From Kitasatospora sp. NBC_01250 (GTDB lineage: Bacteria; Actinomycetota; Actinomycetes; Streptomycetales; Streptomycetaceae), in contig NZ_CP108476.1 in the NCBI RefSeq assembly GCF_036226465.1, forward strand, positions 7,502,001 to 7,566,000: DNA of 64,000 nt, given 5' to 3'. A program made the position numbers and the translations under genes. Below are positions 52,687 through 60,765 of this stretch, piece after piece. Each line of letters opens with the position of its first letter. Position 1 is the first letter of the stretch. Below the pieces are notes generated by a model. The model had not been told where the DNA came from. It ran no database searches and saw only the letters and a list, made by a program, of their open reading frames with translations.

Positions 52687-53337
52687 TCAGTAGCCGACGG
52701 TGAAGCGCTCGCCCAGGTGCGCCGGCTGCTCGATCTCGTCGACCAGTGCGAGGGCGTAGTCCTCGGTGGAGATCCGGCTGGTGCCGTCCGCGCCGATCAG
52801 CAGGTCCTCCAGGCCGGTGCGGTAGGCGCCGGTCCGCTCGCCGGGCTCGATCGTCCCGGCCGGGCTGAAGCTGGTCCAGGTCACGTCGCTGACGGTGCGG
52901 TAGAAGTCCAGCGCGTCACCGTGCGCGTGCATGATCTGCAGCAGGAACTCGGGCAGCCCCTCCTTGTCCCAGACCTGCTTGCCGTCGGGGGTGCGCAGCG
53001 AGCCGGCGCCGCCGACCGCGATCAGCCGCGGCGCGCCGTCGCCCAGTGCCCGCAGGCCGGCCACCAGGGACTTGGCGGAGGGCTCGATGGTGGCCAGGTG
53101 GCCCGGGCCGTCCCCGCCGCCCACAGCGCTGACCAGCACGTCCTGGCCGGCGGCGACGGCGCTGACCGAGGCCGGGTCGAGCACGTCGCCCTGGGTGACG
53201 GTCAGCGACGGGTGCGTCTCGGTGATCTTGGCGGGGTCGCGGACCACGGCGGTGACCTGGTGGCCGCGGTTCAGTGCCTCGCGGACGATGCGGCTGCCGA
53301 TGGTGCCGTTGGCGCCGAAGACGGTGATCTTGGACAT
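52687..53337 (-). CDS. NmrA/SDR-like NAD(P)H-binding protein
   Basis: 216 residues. The Rossmann start SKITVFGANGTIGSRIVREA (GxxGxxG) is followed by GDVLDPASV, VLVSAVGGGDG and LIAVGGAGSL; there is no YxxxK catalytic pair of classical SDRs. It fits the atypical SDR/NmrA-like group (SDR_a5 type). Such genes are frequently under MarR/HxlR control. ATG 53337, with AAGGAGAG upstream. Confidence 0.87.
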   Translation of the reverse strand: MSKITVFGANGTIGSRIVREALNRGHQVTAVVRDPAKITETHPSLTVTQGDVLDPASVSAVAAGQDVLVSAVGGGDGPGHLATIEPSAKSLVAGLRALGDGAPRLIAVGGAGSLRTPDGKQVWDKEGLPEFLLQIMHAHGDALDFYRTVSDVTWTSFSPAGTIEPGERTGAYRTGLEDLLIGADGTSRISTEDYALALVDEIEQPAHLGERFTVGY

Positions 53338-53389
53338 GGTGGCTCTCCTTGCGGGGTTCGGTACGGCCTGTCGTCAGAGGGAACAGTAC

Positions 53390-53401
53390 CTGACTAGTCA
53401 G
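53390..53401. promoter_or_regulatory. Perfect palindrome CTGACTAGTCAG upstream of the NmrA-like gene
   Basis: A 12-bp perfect palindrome 53 bp before the ATG, in a short AT-richer stretch. A perfect spacer-less palindrome of this type is typical for dimeric winged-helix repressors; the MarR protein encoded just downstream is the natural candidate. Confidence 0.5.
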
Positions 53402-53425
53402 ATATTTCCGGGTCGCCCGGATTCC

Positions 53426-54970
53426 TCAGACTTCTTCCGGAAGCAGCGCCCGCACCGCCTCGACCGTGTCCGCCTCGGCGGCCGGCTTGTCCTCGCGGTA
53501 GCGCAGCACCCGGGCAAAGCGCAGCGTGACCCCCTCGGGGTAGCGGGTCGAGCGCTGCACCCCGTCGAAGGCGATCTCCACCACCAGCTCGGGCCGCACC
53601 CGCACGCCCCAGGCCGGTCGCTCCACGGCGAGGCGGGCCAGCTGCTCGGTCTGCCGGTCGAGCAGCGCGTCGGTCAGTCCCTTGAAGGTCTTGCCGAGCA
53701 TGGCGAAGGAACCGTCCGCCCGCCGTGCGCCCAGGTGCAGGTTGGACAGCCGCCCGGCCCGGCGCCCGTGCCCCCACTCGGCGGCCAGGACCACCAGGTC
53801 CAGCGTGTGCACCGGCTTCACCTTGAGCCAGGACGCCTGGCGCCGGCCCGCCGTGTACGGGGCGTCCAGCGCCTTGACCACCACGCCCTCCTGCCCGCCG
53901 GCCAGCGCCGCGGCGGCGAAGGCCTCGGCCGCCTGCCGGGTGGCCGGGTCCGCCGGGTCGGCCGCCACCAGTCGGCGCACCCGCAGCGGTTGCGGCACCA
54001 GACGGGCCAGCTCGGCGTGCCGCCGTTCGGCGGGCAGGTCCAGCAGGTCCCGGTCGTCCAGGGTCAGCAGGTCGAAGAAGGCGGGGGAGAGCGGCACCGA
54101 CTCGGTGGCGCCGGCGACGTCCAGCCGGGAGCCGACCCGACCCGCGATCTGCTGGAACGGACGCGGCCGGCCACGGGCGTCCAGCGCGATCACCTCGCCG
54201 TCCAGCACCACGCGCGTCGCGGGCAGCGCGAGCACCGCGGCCACCACCTCGGGCAGCCGGTCGGTGATCTCCTCCAGCGTCCTGGTGTAGACGTGCACCG
54301 CCCGCCCGTCGCGGTGCACCTGGATCCGGATGCCGTCCAGCTTCTCCTCCACCGCGCACGGGCCCAGCCGCCCCAGCGCCTCGTCGACGCTCTTCGCGCT
54401 CTGCGCCAGCATCGGCAGCACCGGGCGGCCGACCGTCAGCCGGAACTCCGCCAGCGCCGCCGGGCCCTCGGTCAGCAGCCGCTCGGCCACCGCACCCAGC
54501 GTGCCGCCGAGCATCACCGCCCGGCGCACCTGTTCGGCGGGTGCGCCGGCCGCCGCCGCGAGTGCCTCCACCGCCAGCGCGTCCAGGGCGCCCTGGCGCA
54601 CCTCGCCGCCGATCAGCCGGATCAGGAACTCCTGCTCGGGCGCGGTGGCGGCGGCCAGCAGCCCGGCCAGCAGGCGGCGCCGCTCGGCCTGGGCGCCGGC
54701 GCCGCGCACGGCGGCGAGCCGGTCCAGTGCGGCGGACACCTGGCGGACCGTCAAGGTGGCGTCGGTGGCCGGGGGAACGGGCTCGGCGAGCAGCTTCCAG
54801 CCCACGCCGAGCCGGCCCTGCGGCAGGCGGCCGGCCAGGTAGGTGATCACGGTGGGGGCCTCGGCCGGTTCGCCGGTCCGGAACAGCTCGGCCAGCAGCG
54901 CGGTCTTGCGGGAACGGGCCGAGGTGGCGGCGACCTCCTGCGAGGTCCGGGCGAGGTCGGCCAGCAGCAT
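53426..54970 (-). CDS. ATP-dependent DNA ligase (archaeal/LigB type)
   Basis: 514 residues with three domains: an N-terminal all-helical DNA-binding domain (about 1–180), the adenylation domain with the nucleophile K210 in EEKLDGIRIQ, ARVVLDGEVIALD-like motif III, EGVVVKALDAPY (motif IV) and SWLKVKP (motif V), and a C-terminal OB domain. It seals nicks via ligase–AMP. The length and N-terminal domain separate it from the short LigC-type enzyme at 58569. ATG 54970. Confidence 0.92.
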   Translation of the reverse strand: MLLADLARTSQEVAATSARSRKTALLAELFRTGEPAEAPTVITYLAGRLPQGRLGVGWKLLAEPVPPATDATLTVRQVSAALDRLAAVRGAGAQAERRRLLAGLLAAATAPEQEFLIRLIGGEVRQGALDALAVEALAAAAGAPAEQVRRAVMLGGTLGAVAERLLTEGPAALAEFRLTVGRPVLPMLAQSAKSVDEALGRLGPCAVEEKLDGIRIQVHRDGRAVHVYTRTLEEITDRLPEVVAAVLALPATRVVLDGEVIALDARGRPRPFQQIAGRVGSRLDVAGATESVPLSPAFFDLLTLDDRDLLDLPAERRHAELARLVPQPLRVRRLVAADPADPATRQAAEAFAAAALAGGQEGVVVKALDAPYTAGRRQASWLKVKPVHTLDLVVLAAEWGHGRRAGRLSNLHLGARRADGSFAMLGKTFKGLTDALLDRQTEQLARLAVERPAWGVRVRPELVVEIAFDGVQRSTRYPEGVTLRFARVLRYREDKPAAEADTVEAVRALLPEEV

Positions 54971-55075
54971 GCCCTCATGCTCGCCCGCTGCCCCGGGCGG
55001 CGCTACTCCTGGCCGGCGACGGGAGCAGGCCGGCGTGGCGCGGGGGCGCGCGGGGACGAGGAGCAGACTGGAGGC

Positions 55076-55300
55076 ATGTGCCGAAGCATCAAGACCCTCC
55101 GCCCGCCCGTCTCGCCCGAGGTCACCGAGGCCGACATCCACGCGGCGGCGCTGCAGTACGTCCGCAAGGTGTCCGGGTTCCGGGCGCCGGCCGCACACAA
55201 CCGGGTGGTGTTCGACCAGGCCGTCGCGGACATCGCCGCGGCCACCGGTCAGCTGCTGGCCGGTCTGGAGGTGCGGGGCGCCGCGGCCCGGGCCCACTGA
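55076..55300 (+). CDS. DUF2277 family protein
   Basis: 74 residues: MCRSIKTLRPPVSPEVTEAD, IHAAALQYVRKVSGFRAPAA, HNRVVFDQAVADIAAATGQL. These are the family hallmarks (MCRSIKxLR and QYVRKVSGF). Function unknown; helical, and DNA-binding has sometimes been suggested. ATG 55076 follows GACTGGAGGC. Divergent from the DNA ligase, 105 bp apart. Confidence 0.9.
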   Translation: MCRSIKTLRPPVSPEVTEADIHAAALQYVRKVSGFRAPAAHNRVVFDQAVADIAAATGQLLAGLEVRGAAARAH

Positions 55301-55324
55301 ACCCGGGCCGACAGACGCATGCGT

Positions 55325-55357
55325 CCGTGTCACCGGCCGAGCAGGCCGGTGACACGG
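55325..55357. terminator. Bidirectional terminator between DUF2277 and the LAFTG protein gene
   Basis: A perfect 14-bp stem (55325–55338 with 55344–55357), loop GAGCA, between the convergent stops at 55300 and 55369. Confidence 0.85.
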
Positions 55358-55368
55358 GCGCGGGTGGG

Positions 55369-56370
55369 TCAGCGCTGGGCGCTGCGGCGGCGGGCGAAGT
55401 ACACCGCGCCGGCGCCGATCACCAGCAGCGCCGCGCCGCCGCCCGCGAAGGCGGTCAGCTGCGTGCCGTTGGTGCCGGTGAAGGCCAGGCCGGTGGGCGT
55501 GGCCGAGACCGGCTTGACCGACGGCGTGCCGACCGGCTCACCGGTGGCGTCGGCCGAGGCGGTGGGCGCCGGCGAGGACGGGCTCGCGACGGCGACCGCG
55601 GAGGCCGGGGCCGAGCTGGTGGGCTGCACCGTGGCCGAGGCGCTCGGCCTGGTGCTCGGGCCCGCCGGGGCCGAGGCACTGGGCGAGGCCGGGTGCGAGG
55701 CGCTGGGCGTGCCCGTGCCGGGGGCCGAGGCGCTCGGCGACGGCACACCGGCCGAGGGGCTCGGCGAGGTGGGCGCCGACGGCGAGGGCGACGGGACGCC
55801 GGGGACGCTCGCGCCGGCCGACGGGGTCGGGGCCGGGACGCTGGGCGACGGGGTGGGCGTCGGGGCCTGGCACGCCTTGCCGCCGTTCCAGGCGCTGATC
55901 AGGTCGCCGTTGTAGACGGCGGTCGGGTAGTGCGGCAGCGGGGCGCTGACCCCGTCGTGCTTGGCCGAACCGCTGTACAGGTCGATCTGGCCGTAGCACT
56001 GCGGCAGGTGGGCGCTGATGTCCAGCGTCGCCTGCGGCTTCGCGCTGGTCAGCGTCGTGGTCGCCCAGCCGAGGAAGGTCTGGGTGCCGGAGCTGGCCCA
56101 GGTGGGCCCCTGGGTGCTGTACGAGGCCAGCGAGACCTGGTACGAGCAGCCCTTGCTGGCGCCGTCGACCTTGACCTGGACGCTGCCGGTGGTGCCCGAC
56201 AGGCCGCCGCTGGTGACCCAGTGCGTGCCGTCGGTCGAGTAGCTGAGACCGGCGTCGTCGCAGCGCGCGCCTTCGTGGGCCTGGGCGGGCCCGGCGGCGA
56301 GGAGGGGGGCGGTCACGGCTATGCCGAGCGCCGCCAGAGCCGGAAGAGTCCGGCGCAGAGGGTGGTGCAC
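55369..56370 (-). CDS. Cell-wall-anchored (sortase E, LAFTG) surface protein
   Basis: 333 residues. The signal peptide ends at AGPAQA. A globular domain (about 35–175: CDDAGLSYSTDGTHWVTSGG, LDISAHLPQCYGQIDLYSGS) is followed by a Pro/Ser/Ala/Thr stalk of about 110 residues. The sorting signal is LAFTG, then a hydrophobic helix (LLVIGAGAVYFA) and RRR. LAxTG is the streptomycete sortase-E signal. GTG 56370 is preferred because AGGGAG lies 8 nt upstream; 56400 would extend it by ten residues. No sortase gene is nearby. Confidence 0.87.
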   Translation of the reverse strand: MHHPLRRTLPALAALGIAVTAPLLAAGPAQAHEGARCDDAGLSYSTDGTHWVTSGGLSGTTGSVQVKVDGASKGCSYQVSLASYSTQGPTWASSGTQTFLGWATTTLTSAKPQATLDISAHLPQCYGQIDLYSGSAKHDGVSAPLPHYPTAVYNGDLISAWNGGKACQAPTPTPSPSVPAPTPSAGASVPGVPSPSPSAPTSPSPSAGVPSPSASAPGTGTPSASHPASPSASAPAGPSTRPSASATVQPTSSAPASAVAVASPSSPAPTASADATGEPVGTPSVKPVSATPTGLAFTGTNGTQLTAFAGGGAALLVIGAGAVYFARRRSAQR

Positions 56371-56609
56371 TGAGATTGCTCCCTGGGAACGTAGGCGCAC
56401 TGTGGTGAGAGCGCACCGCCCCGGCGGGCCGGGCGGCCGGCCGGGGGCATTGCGTCTTGAGAGCGGGACGATACCGGACGATCCGCCCAGGTCGATGACC
56501 AGGGCGGAGCTGTCCCTGACCGATCGTCGGGCCGGCGTGACGCGCGTTCAAGCGCGCGGGCGGGCCGGTCCGGCCGGGTCCCTCGGGCCCGGTCTGGCGG
56601 ACGATCAGG

Positions 56610-57239
56610 TCAGTCGGTGAGTTCGGGGTCGAACGGTGGTTGCGGCGCGCAGCGGCGGCCGACCAGGCCGAGCATCCTGGTCTGCGGATCGGCGTGCGGC
56701 ACGGTCGGCACCGCGGGCGCGAAGCACCCGACCGCAACCGCCGGCCCCGGGCGTGGTGCGAGCTCGTGCAGGGCGAACTCCACCAGCTCGGGTGCCAGGT
56801 GCGGGTCCTGGCCGGTGGCTCGGGCCAGGTCCCAGGTGTGCACGGTCAGATCGACGGTCAGCTGCGCGCAGAACTCCAGCGCGGGGCGCTCACCGGTGGA
56901 CAGGCGGACCGCCAGCTCCAGCGCCCCCGGCGCACCGAACGCCTCCCGGGCGGCGGTGGCCGCGGCGCTCCAGCTGGCGGCCGGGTCGGCGCCCAGCACG
57001 TCACCCGCGAACCGGCCGCCCACCTGGCAGGGGGTGGCGCCGCGCAGCAGCTCGGGCACCCAGAGCTGCTCGGCCGTCAGGTGGTTGACCAGTTCGTGGA
57101 CCGACCGCGCCGAGCACGGGCTGGCGGTCTGCCACTGGTTGGCGGCCACGCCCTGGACCCGGCGCCCCACCGAGGCCAGCGCCTCGGCGTACAGGCGCAG
57201 CACCTCGCGCCGGCGCCGGTCGGCGCCCTCCTGGCTCAT
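56610..57239 (-). CDS. TIGR03086-type DinB-like / maleylpyruvate-isomerase-like protein
   Basis: 209 residues. NQWQTASPCSARSVHELVNH, LTAEQLWVPELLRGATPCQV, CAQLTVDLTVHTWDLARATG and APELVEFALHELAPRPGPAV are the typical blocks of mycothiol-dependent maleylpyruvate isomerase-like/DinB-fold proteins. The metal ligands are histidines in VHELVNHL and LTVHTWDL. Enzymatic role undefined. ATG 57239. First of a group of small minus-strand genes. Confidence 0.85.
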   Translation of the reverse strand: MSQEGADRRRREVLRLYAEALASVGRRVQGVAANQWQTASPCSARSVHELVNHLTAEQLWVPELLRGATPCQVGGRFAGDVLGADPAASWSAAATAAREAFGAPGALELAVRLSTGERPALEFCAQLTVDLTVHTWDLARATGQDPHLAPELVEFALHELAPRPGPAVAVGCFAPAVPTVPHADPQTRMLGLVGRRCAPQPPFDPELTD

Positions 57240-57292
57240 CGGGCCCTCCTCACTGCGCGGTGCCACGGCGGTCGGCGTGCTGGCGGGTCGGC

Positions 57293-57574
57293 TCACTGCG
57301 GGGTGGCCTCGATGTGCGCGGCCGTCTCCCTGGCCCGGGCACCGGAGCGGGTGCGTCCCGCGGTGACCAGGCGGTCCGGGAAGCGCCGCAGGTACTCCGC
57401 CTCCAGTTCGGCGGTGCGCTCGTTGTGGTGCCGCAGCGCGTCGTCGGACCCGTAGAGGAAGGTCTCGTGCCTGGTCCGGTGGAGCTGTTCCAGCTCGTGC
57501 AGCAGTCGCTCGTCGAGCAGGCTGCGGGCGGCGACGCCCCCGGGGTCGCCGTCCGGGGTGGCGGTCGGTTGCAT
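57293..57574 (-). CDS. DUF6158-like small protein
   Basis: 93 residues: LLDERLLHELEQLHRTRHET, FLYGSDDALRHHNERTAELE, AEYLRRFPDRLVTAGRTRSG. A helical, charged protein matching the small actinobacterial family DUF6158. ATG 57574, preceded by AGGAGGCACC. Upstream of the TIGR03086 gene on the same strand, 53 bp apart. Confidence 0.75.
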   Translation of the reverse strand: MQPTATPDGDPGGVAARSLLDERLLHELEQLHRTRHETFLYGSDDALRHHNERTAELEAEYLRRFPDRLVTAGRTRSGARARETAAHIEATPQ

Positions 57575-57652
57575 AGCGGGTGCCTCCTGGCTGTCGTGCT
57601 GGCGGATGGTGCTCGGTGCCCCCGTGCTCTTCAGGTACCCGTCCCGGGCTCG

Positions 57653-58156
57653 TCACGCCCCCGTCTGGCCCGGTGCCCCGGACGGGGTCCCGGAAACCGG
57701 TGGGTGGTGGCGCGGTGCGGTCTCGCGCACGGCCAGCAGCCGGGTGCCGATCTGCTGCAGGTCGGTGCGGCGCAGCGCGGCCCGCAGCTGCGGGAACCAC
57801 TCGCGTTCCTCCCGGCTCATCTGCTGGGCGGCGGCCGACAGCAGGGCGTCCATCTGGCCGGTGAAGCCCGGCTCGGTGGGCGAGCGCGCCGCCACCTCCT
57901 CGCACAGCCGGTCGATCACCCGGTGGTCCCGGTAGCCGCGCAGCGCCTCGTGGGCCGGATCCCGGAGCACGGCGCTGACCTGCGGATACAGCACCTCGTC
58001 GACCAGGTAGGAGTGGACGGTGAGGTCGTGCACGATGTGCAGCGCGAGATCGCCGCGGGCAGCCGACTGGTCGGCGCCGAGCGCGCGGTACTCCTTGAAG
58101 AGCCGCTGCAGCTCCTTGTGTTCCTGCTTCAGCAGCACGATCGCGTCACTGGACAT
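57653..58156 (-). CDS. Hemerythrin-like (HHE) domain protein
   Basis: 167 residues. The HHE ligands are visible: KQEHKELQRLF (H13), ALHIVHDLTVHSYLVDEVLY with H...E, YRDHRVIDRLCEEV, and EEREWFP. This is the four-helix non-heme di-iron hemerythrin fold used in oxygen/NO sensing or stress. The last about 20 residues are Pro-rich. ATG 58156. Likely cotranscribed with its small neighbours. Confidence 0.88.
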   Translation of the reverse strand: MSSDAIVLLKQEHKELQRLFKEYRALGADQSAARGDLALHIVHDLTVHSYLVDEVLYPQVSAVLRDPAHEALRGYRDHRVIDRLCEEVAARSPTEPGFTGQMDALLSAAAQQMSREEREWFPQLRAALRRTDLQQIGTRLLAVRETAPRHHPPVSGTPSGAPGQTGA

Positions 58157-58280
58157 CCGCTCTCACCTTCTCGGCCTCGCGTGTCCCCTGAGTCGATGGT
58201 GCCAAAACGAACGGTCCGCCGGGCGGCGCGGGCGCGCGGGTGCGCCCGATCGGGGGATCCGGTGGCCCGGGGGAGAGGCT

Positions 58281-58523
58281 CTAGGGGAGCGGGATCCGGC
58301 CGCGCAGCAGCTCGTGCCACAGGCGCCGCAGCCGGGTGGCGGAGTCGTCCAGCGGGTTCTCCACGCCGCGCCCGGTGGCCAGGGCGGCGGCCTCCGCGAC
58401 TCGCTCGCGGCTGCGGCGCCACTGTTCGAAGCGGCGGGCCAGCTGTGGGTCCTCGGCCGTCAGCCGCGCCTCGATCCGCCGGCTCTCCCGAGCCTCGTGC
58501 CGTGACAGGACCATGATCCTCAC
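58281..58523 (-). CDS. Small DUF3040-like protein without membrane segments
   Basis: 80 residues. LSRHEARESRRIEARLTAED and PQLARRFEQWRR resemble the N-terminal half of DUF3040 (LSxHExxxLxxIExxLxxEDP). The two membrane helices usual in that family are missing, so it is a truncated or separate subfamily. The rest is charged and helical. GTG 58523; ATG 58514 is an alternative that starts MVLSRHEARE. Overlap with nothing; 46 bp before the ligase gene. Confidence 0.65.
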   Translation of the reverse strand: MRIMVLSRHEARESRRIEARLTAEDPQLARRFEQWRRSRERVAEAAALATGRGVENPLDDSATRLRRLWHELLRGRIPLP

Positions 58524-58568
58524 CTGCTGTCCCTTCGGGTGCCGCGCCAGGTGGTACGTCCTCGCGCG

Positions 58569-59666
58569 TCACCGGTCCGGCGACCTGCCGTCGTCCAGCA
58601 GCTGCGCCAGGTGGTAGCCGACCGGCTCCTCCAGCTGGCCGTAGTCGCAGCTTCGCGGGGTCCGGTCGGGGCGCCAGCGCTGGAAGCGGGTGGTGTGCCG
58701 GAACCGGGTCCCTTCCATGTGATCGTACGCGACCTCGCAGACCCGCTCAGGGCGGAGCGCGACCCAGGTGGCGTCCTTGGCGGCCTGGCCGGCCTTGCCG
58801 CTGCTCCACCGGCTGGGGGCACCGGGCATCCGGCTCGCCTCGTGCGCGCTCTCCTCGGTCCAGGCGGCCCACGGGTGCCCGGCGGGATCGGTCAGCCGCA
58901 GCGGGGCTAGTTCGGCGGCCAGCTCGCGGCGGCGGGCGGCGGTGAAGGAGGCGCAGACGCCGACGTGCTGGAGCGTGCCCGCCGCGTCGTACAGGCCCAG
59001 CAGCAGGGAGCCGACGCCCTGGCCGTCCTTGTGCTCGCGGTAGCCGGCCACCACGCAGTCGGCGGTGCGGCCGTGCTTGATCTTGAACATCGAACGGACC
59101 CCCGGGCGGTACGGCTCCGCCAGCGGCTTGGCCACGATGCCGTCCAGCCCCGCGCCCTCGAACCGGGTGAACCAGGTGCCGGCCAGCTCGCGGTCCCGGG
59201 TGGCCGGCGCGACGTGCACCCAGGGCCCGGCGTCCGCGAGGGCGCGCACCAGCGCGGGGCGGCGCACGGAGAGCGGCTGCTCGGTCAGCGCCTGGTCGTC
59301 CAGTGCGAGCAGGTCGAAGGCGATGAAGGTGACCGGGTGCTCGGCGGCGAGCTTGCGCACCCGGGAGGCCGCGGGGTGGATCCGCTCCTGCAGCTCCTCG
59401 AAGTGCAGCCGGCCGTCGTGCGCCAGCACGATCTCGCCGTCCAGCACGCAGCGGGCCGGCAGCTCGGCGCGGCAGGCCTCCAGCAGCTCGGGGAAGTAGC
59501 GGGCCAGCGACTTGCCCGTGCGGCTGAGCACCTCCACCTCGTCACCGTCCCGGAAGACGATCGCCCGGAAGCCGTCCCACTTGGCCTCGTAGTGCATGCC
59601 GGCGGGGATCTCGTCGACCGCCTTGGCGAGCATCGGCTGCACGGGCGGCATCACGGGAAGGTCCAT
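58569..59666 (-). CDS. ATP-dependent DNA ligase (LigC type)
   Basis: 365 residues, only adenylation plus OB domains. The nucleophile is K29 in EAKWDGFRAI; further motifs are CVLDGEIVLAH, TFIAFDLLAL, EGAGLDGIVAKPLAEPY and RSMFKIKHGRTADCVVAGY. This matches the ligase domain of LigD or LigC in mycobacteria, which act in end-joining or excision repair. It is divergent from a separate LigD-type polymerase gene, so the two LigD activities are encoded by adjacent genes. ATG 59666. Confidence 0.92.
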   Translation of the reverse strand: MDLPVMPPVQPMLAKAVDEIPAGMHYEAKWDGFRAIVFRDGDEVEVLSRTGKSLARYFPELLEACRAELPARCVLDGEIVLAHDGRLHFEELQERIHPAASRVRKLAAEHPVTFIAFDLLALDDQALTEQPLSVRRPALVRALADAGPWVHVAPATRDRELAGTWFTRFEGAGLDGIVAKPLAEPYRPGVRSMFKIKHGRTADCVVAGYREHKDGQGVGSLLLGLYDAAGTLQHVGVCASFTAARRRELAAELAPLRLTDPAGHPWAAWTEESAHEASRMPGAPSRWSSGKAGQAAKDATWVALRPERVCEVAYDHMEGTRFRHTTRFQRWRPDRTPRSCDYGQLEEPVGYHLAQLLDDGRSPDR

Positions 59667-59723
59667 GCACTGATCCTGCGTCACCCCCGCGCGCCCCGCA
59701 GCGCGTGCACCTAGCGTGGAGAC

Positions 59724-60746
59724 ATGGGCGAATCGGTGCAGCTGGAGGTCGGGGGGCGGAGCGTCAAGCTGTCCAACCCCGGCAAGGTCTACTACCCGGG
59801 CCCCGGGTACACCAAGCTGGACGTCGCGCAGTACTACCAGGCGGTCGGCGAGGCGGTGCTGCGCGGGCTGCGGGACCGGCCGACCACGCTGCAGCGGTTC
59901 CCGGACGGGGTGGAGGGCGAGTTCTTCTACCAGAAGCGGGCCCCGAAGAACACGCCCGGCTGGCTGCCCACGGCGCGGATCGCGTTCCCCAGCGGGCGGT
60001 TCGCGGACGAGATCTGCCCGGGCGAGCCGGCCGCCGTGCTCTGGGCGGCCAACCTCGGCTGCCTGACCTTCCACCCCTGGCCGGTGCGCCGCCCCGACAC
60101 CGACCGGCCCGACGAGCTGCGCCTGGACCTCGACCCGCAGCCCGGCACCGACTTCACGGACGCGGTGCGCGCCGCGCACCAGCTGCGCGAGGTGCTGGCG
60201 GAGTGCGGGCTGACCGGCTGGCCCAAGACCTCCGGCGGGCGCGGCCTGCACGTCTACGTGCCGATCCGCCCCGAGTGGACCTTCGCCGAGGTGCGGCGCT
60301 GCGCGATCGCGCTCGGTCGGGCGCTGGAGCGGCGGATGCCGGACCAGGTCACCACGCACTGGTGGAAGGAGGAGCGGGGCCGGCGGGTCTTCGTCGACTA
60401 CAACCAGATGGCCCGCGACCGCACCATCGCCTCGCCCTACTCGCTGCGCCCGCGGCCCGAGGCGACCGTCTCGACCCCGCTGCACTGGACGGAGCTGGAC
60501 GCGGCGGCGCCCGGCGACTTCACGCTGCGCACGGTGCCCGCGCGGCTGGCCGAGCTGGGCGATCCGTACGCCGAACTGGACGAGCACGCCTTCGGGTTGG
60601 AGGCGGTGCTGGAGCTGGCGGAGCGTCAGGAACGGGACGAGGGGCTGGGCGAGATGCCCTACCCGCCCGATCACCCGAAGGCGCCGGGCGAGCCGCCGCG
60701 GGTGCAGCCGAGCCGGGCCCGGCACGATCCGCCGGACACGCCGTAG
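59724..60746 (+). CDS. LigD-type polymerase/primase (PolDom)
   Basis: 340 residues, AEP-superfamily primase fold. QLEVGGRSVKLSNPGKVYYP, FFYQKRAPKNTPGWLPTARI, CLTFHPWPVRRPDTDRPDEL and RLDLDPQPG (catalytic DxD) precede the third acid in GRRVFVDYNQ. GWPKTSGGRGLHVYVPI is the nucleotide-binding motif (SGxxGxH). Such domains fill gaps in double-strand-break repair with ligase and Ku. Here it is a stand-alone gene next to a LigC-type ligase; no Ku gene is in the window. ATG 59724. Confidence 0.92.
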   Translation: MGESVQLEVGGRSVKLSNPGKVYYPGPGYTKLDVAQYYQAVGEAVLRGLRDRPTTLQRFPDGVEGEFFYQKRAPKNTPGWLPTARIAFPSGRFADEICPGEPAAVLWAANLGCLTFHPWPVRRPDTDRPDELRLDLDPQPGTDFTDAVRAAHQLREVLAECGLTGWPKTSGGRGLHVYVPIRPEWTFAEVRRCAIALGRALERRMPDQVTTHWWKEERGRRVFVDYNQMARDRTIASPYSLRPRPEATVSTPLHWTELDAAAPGDFTLRTVPARLAELGDPYAELDEHAFGLEAVLELAERQERDEGLGEMPYPPDHPKAPGEPPRVQPSRARHDPPDTP

Positions 60747-60765
60747 GACACGCCGTAGGACGGGG

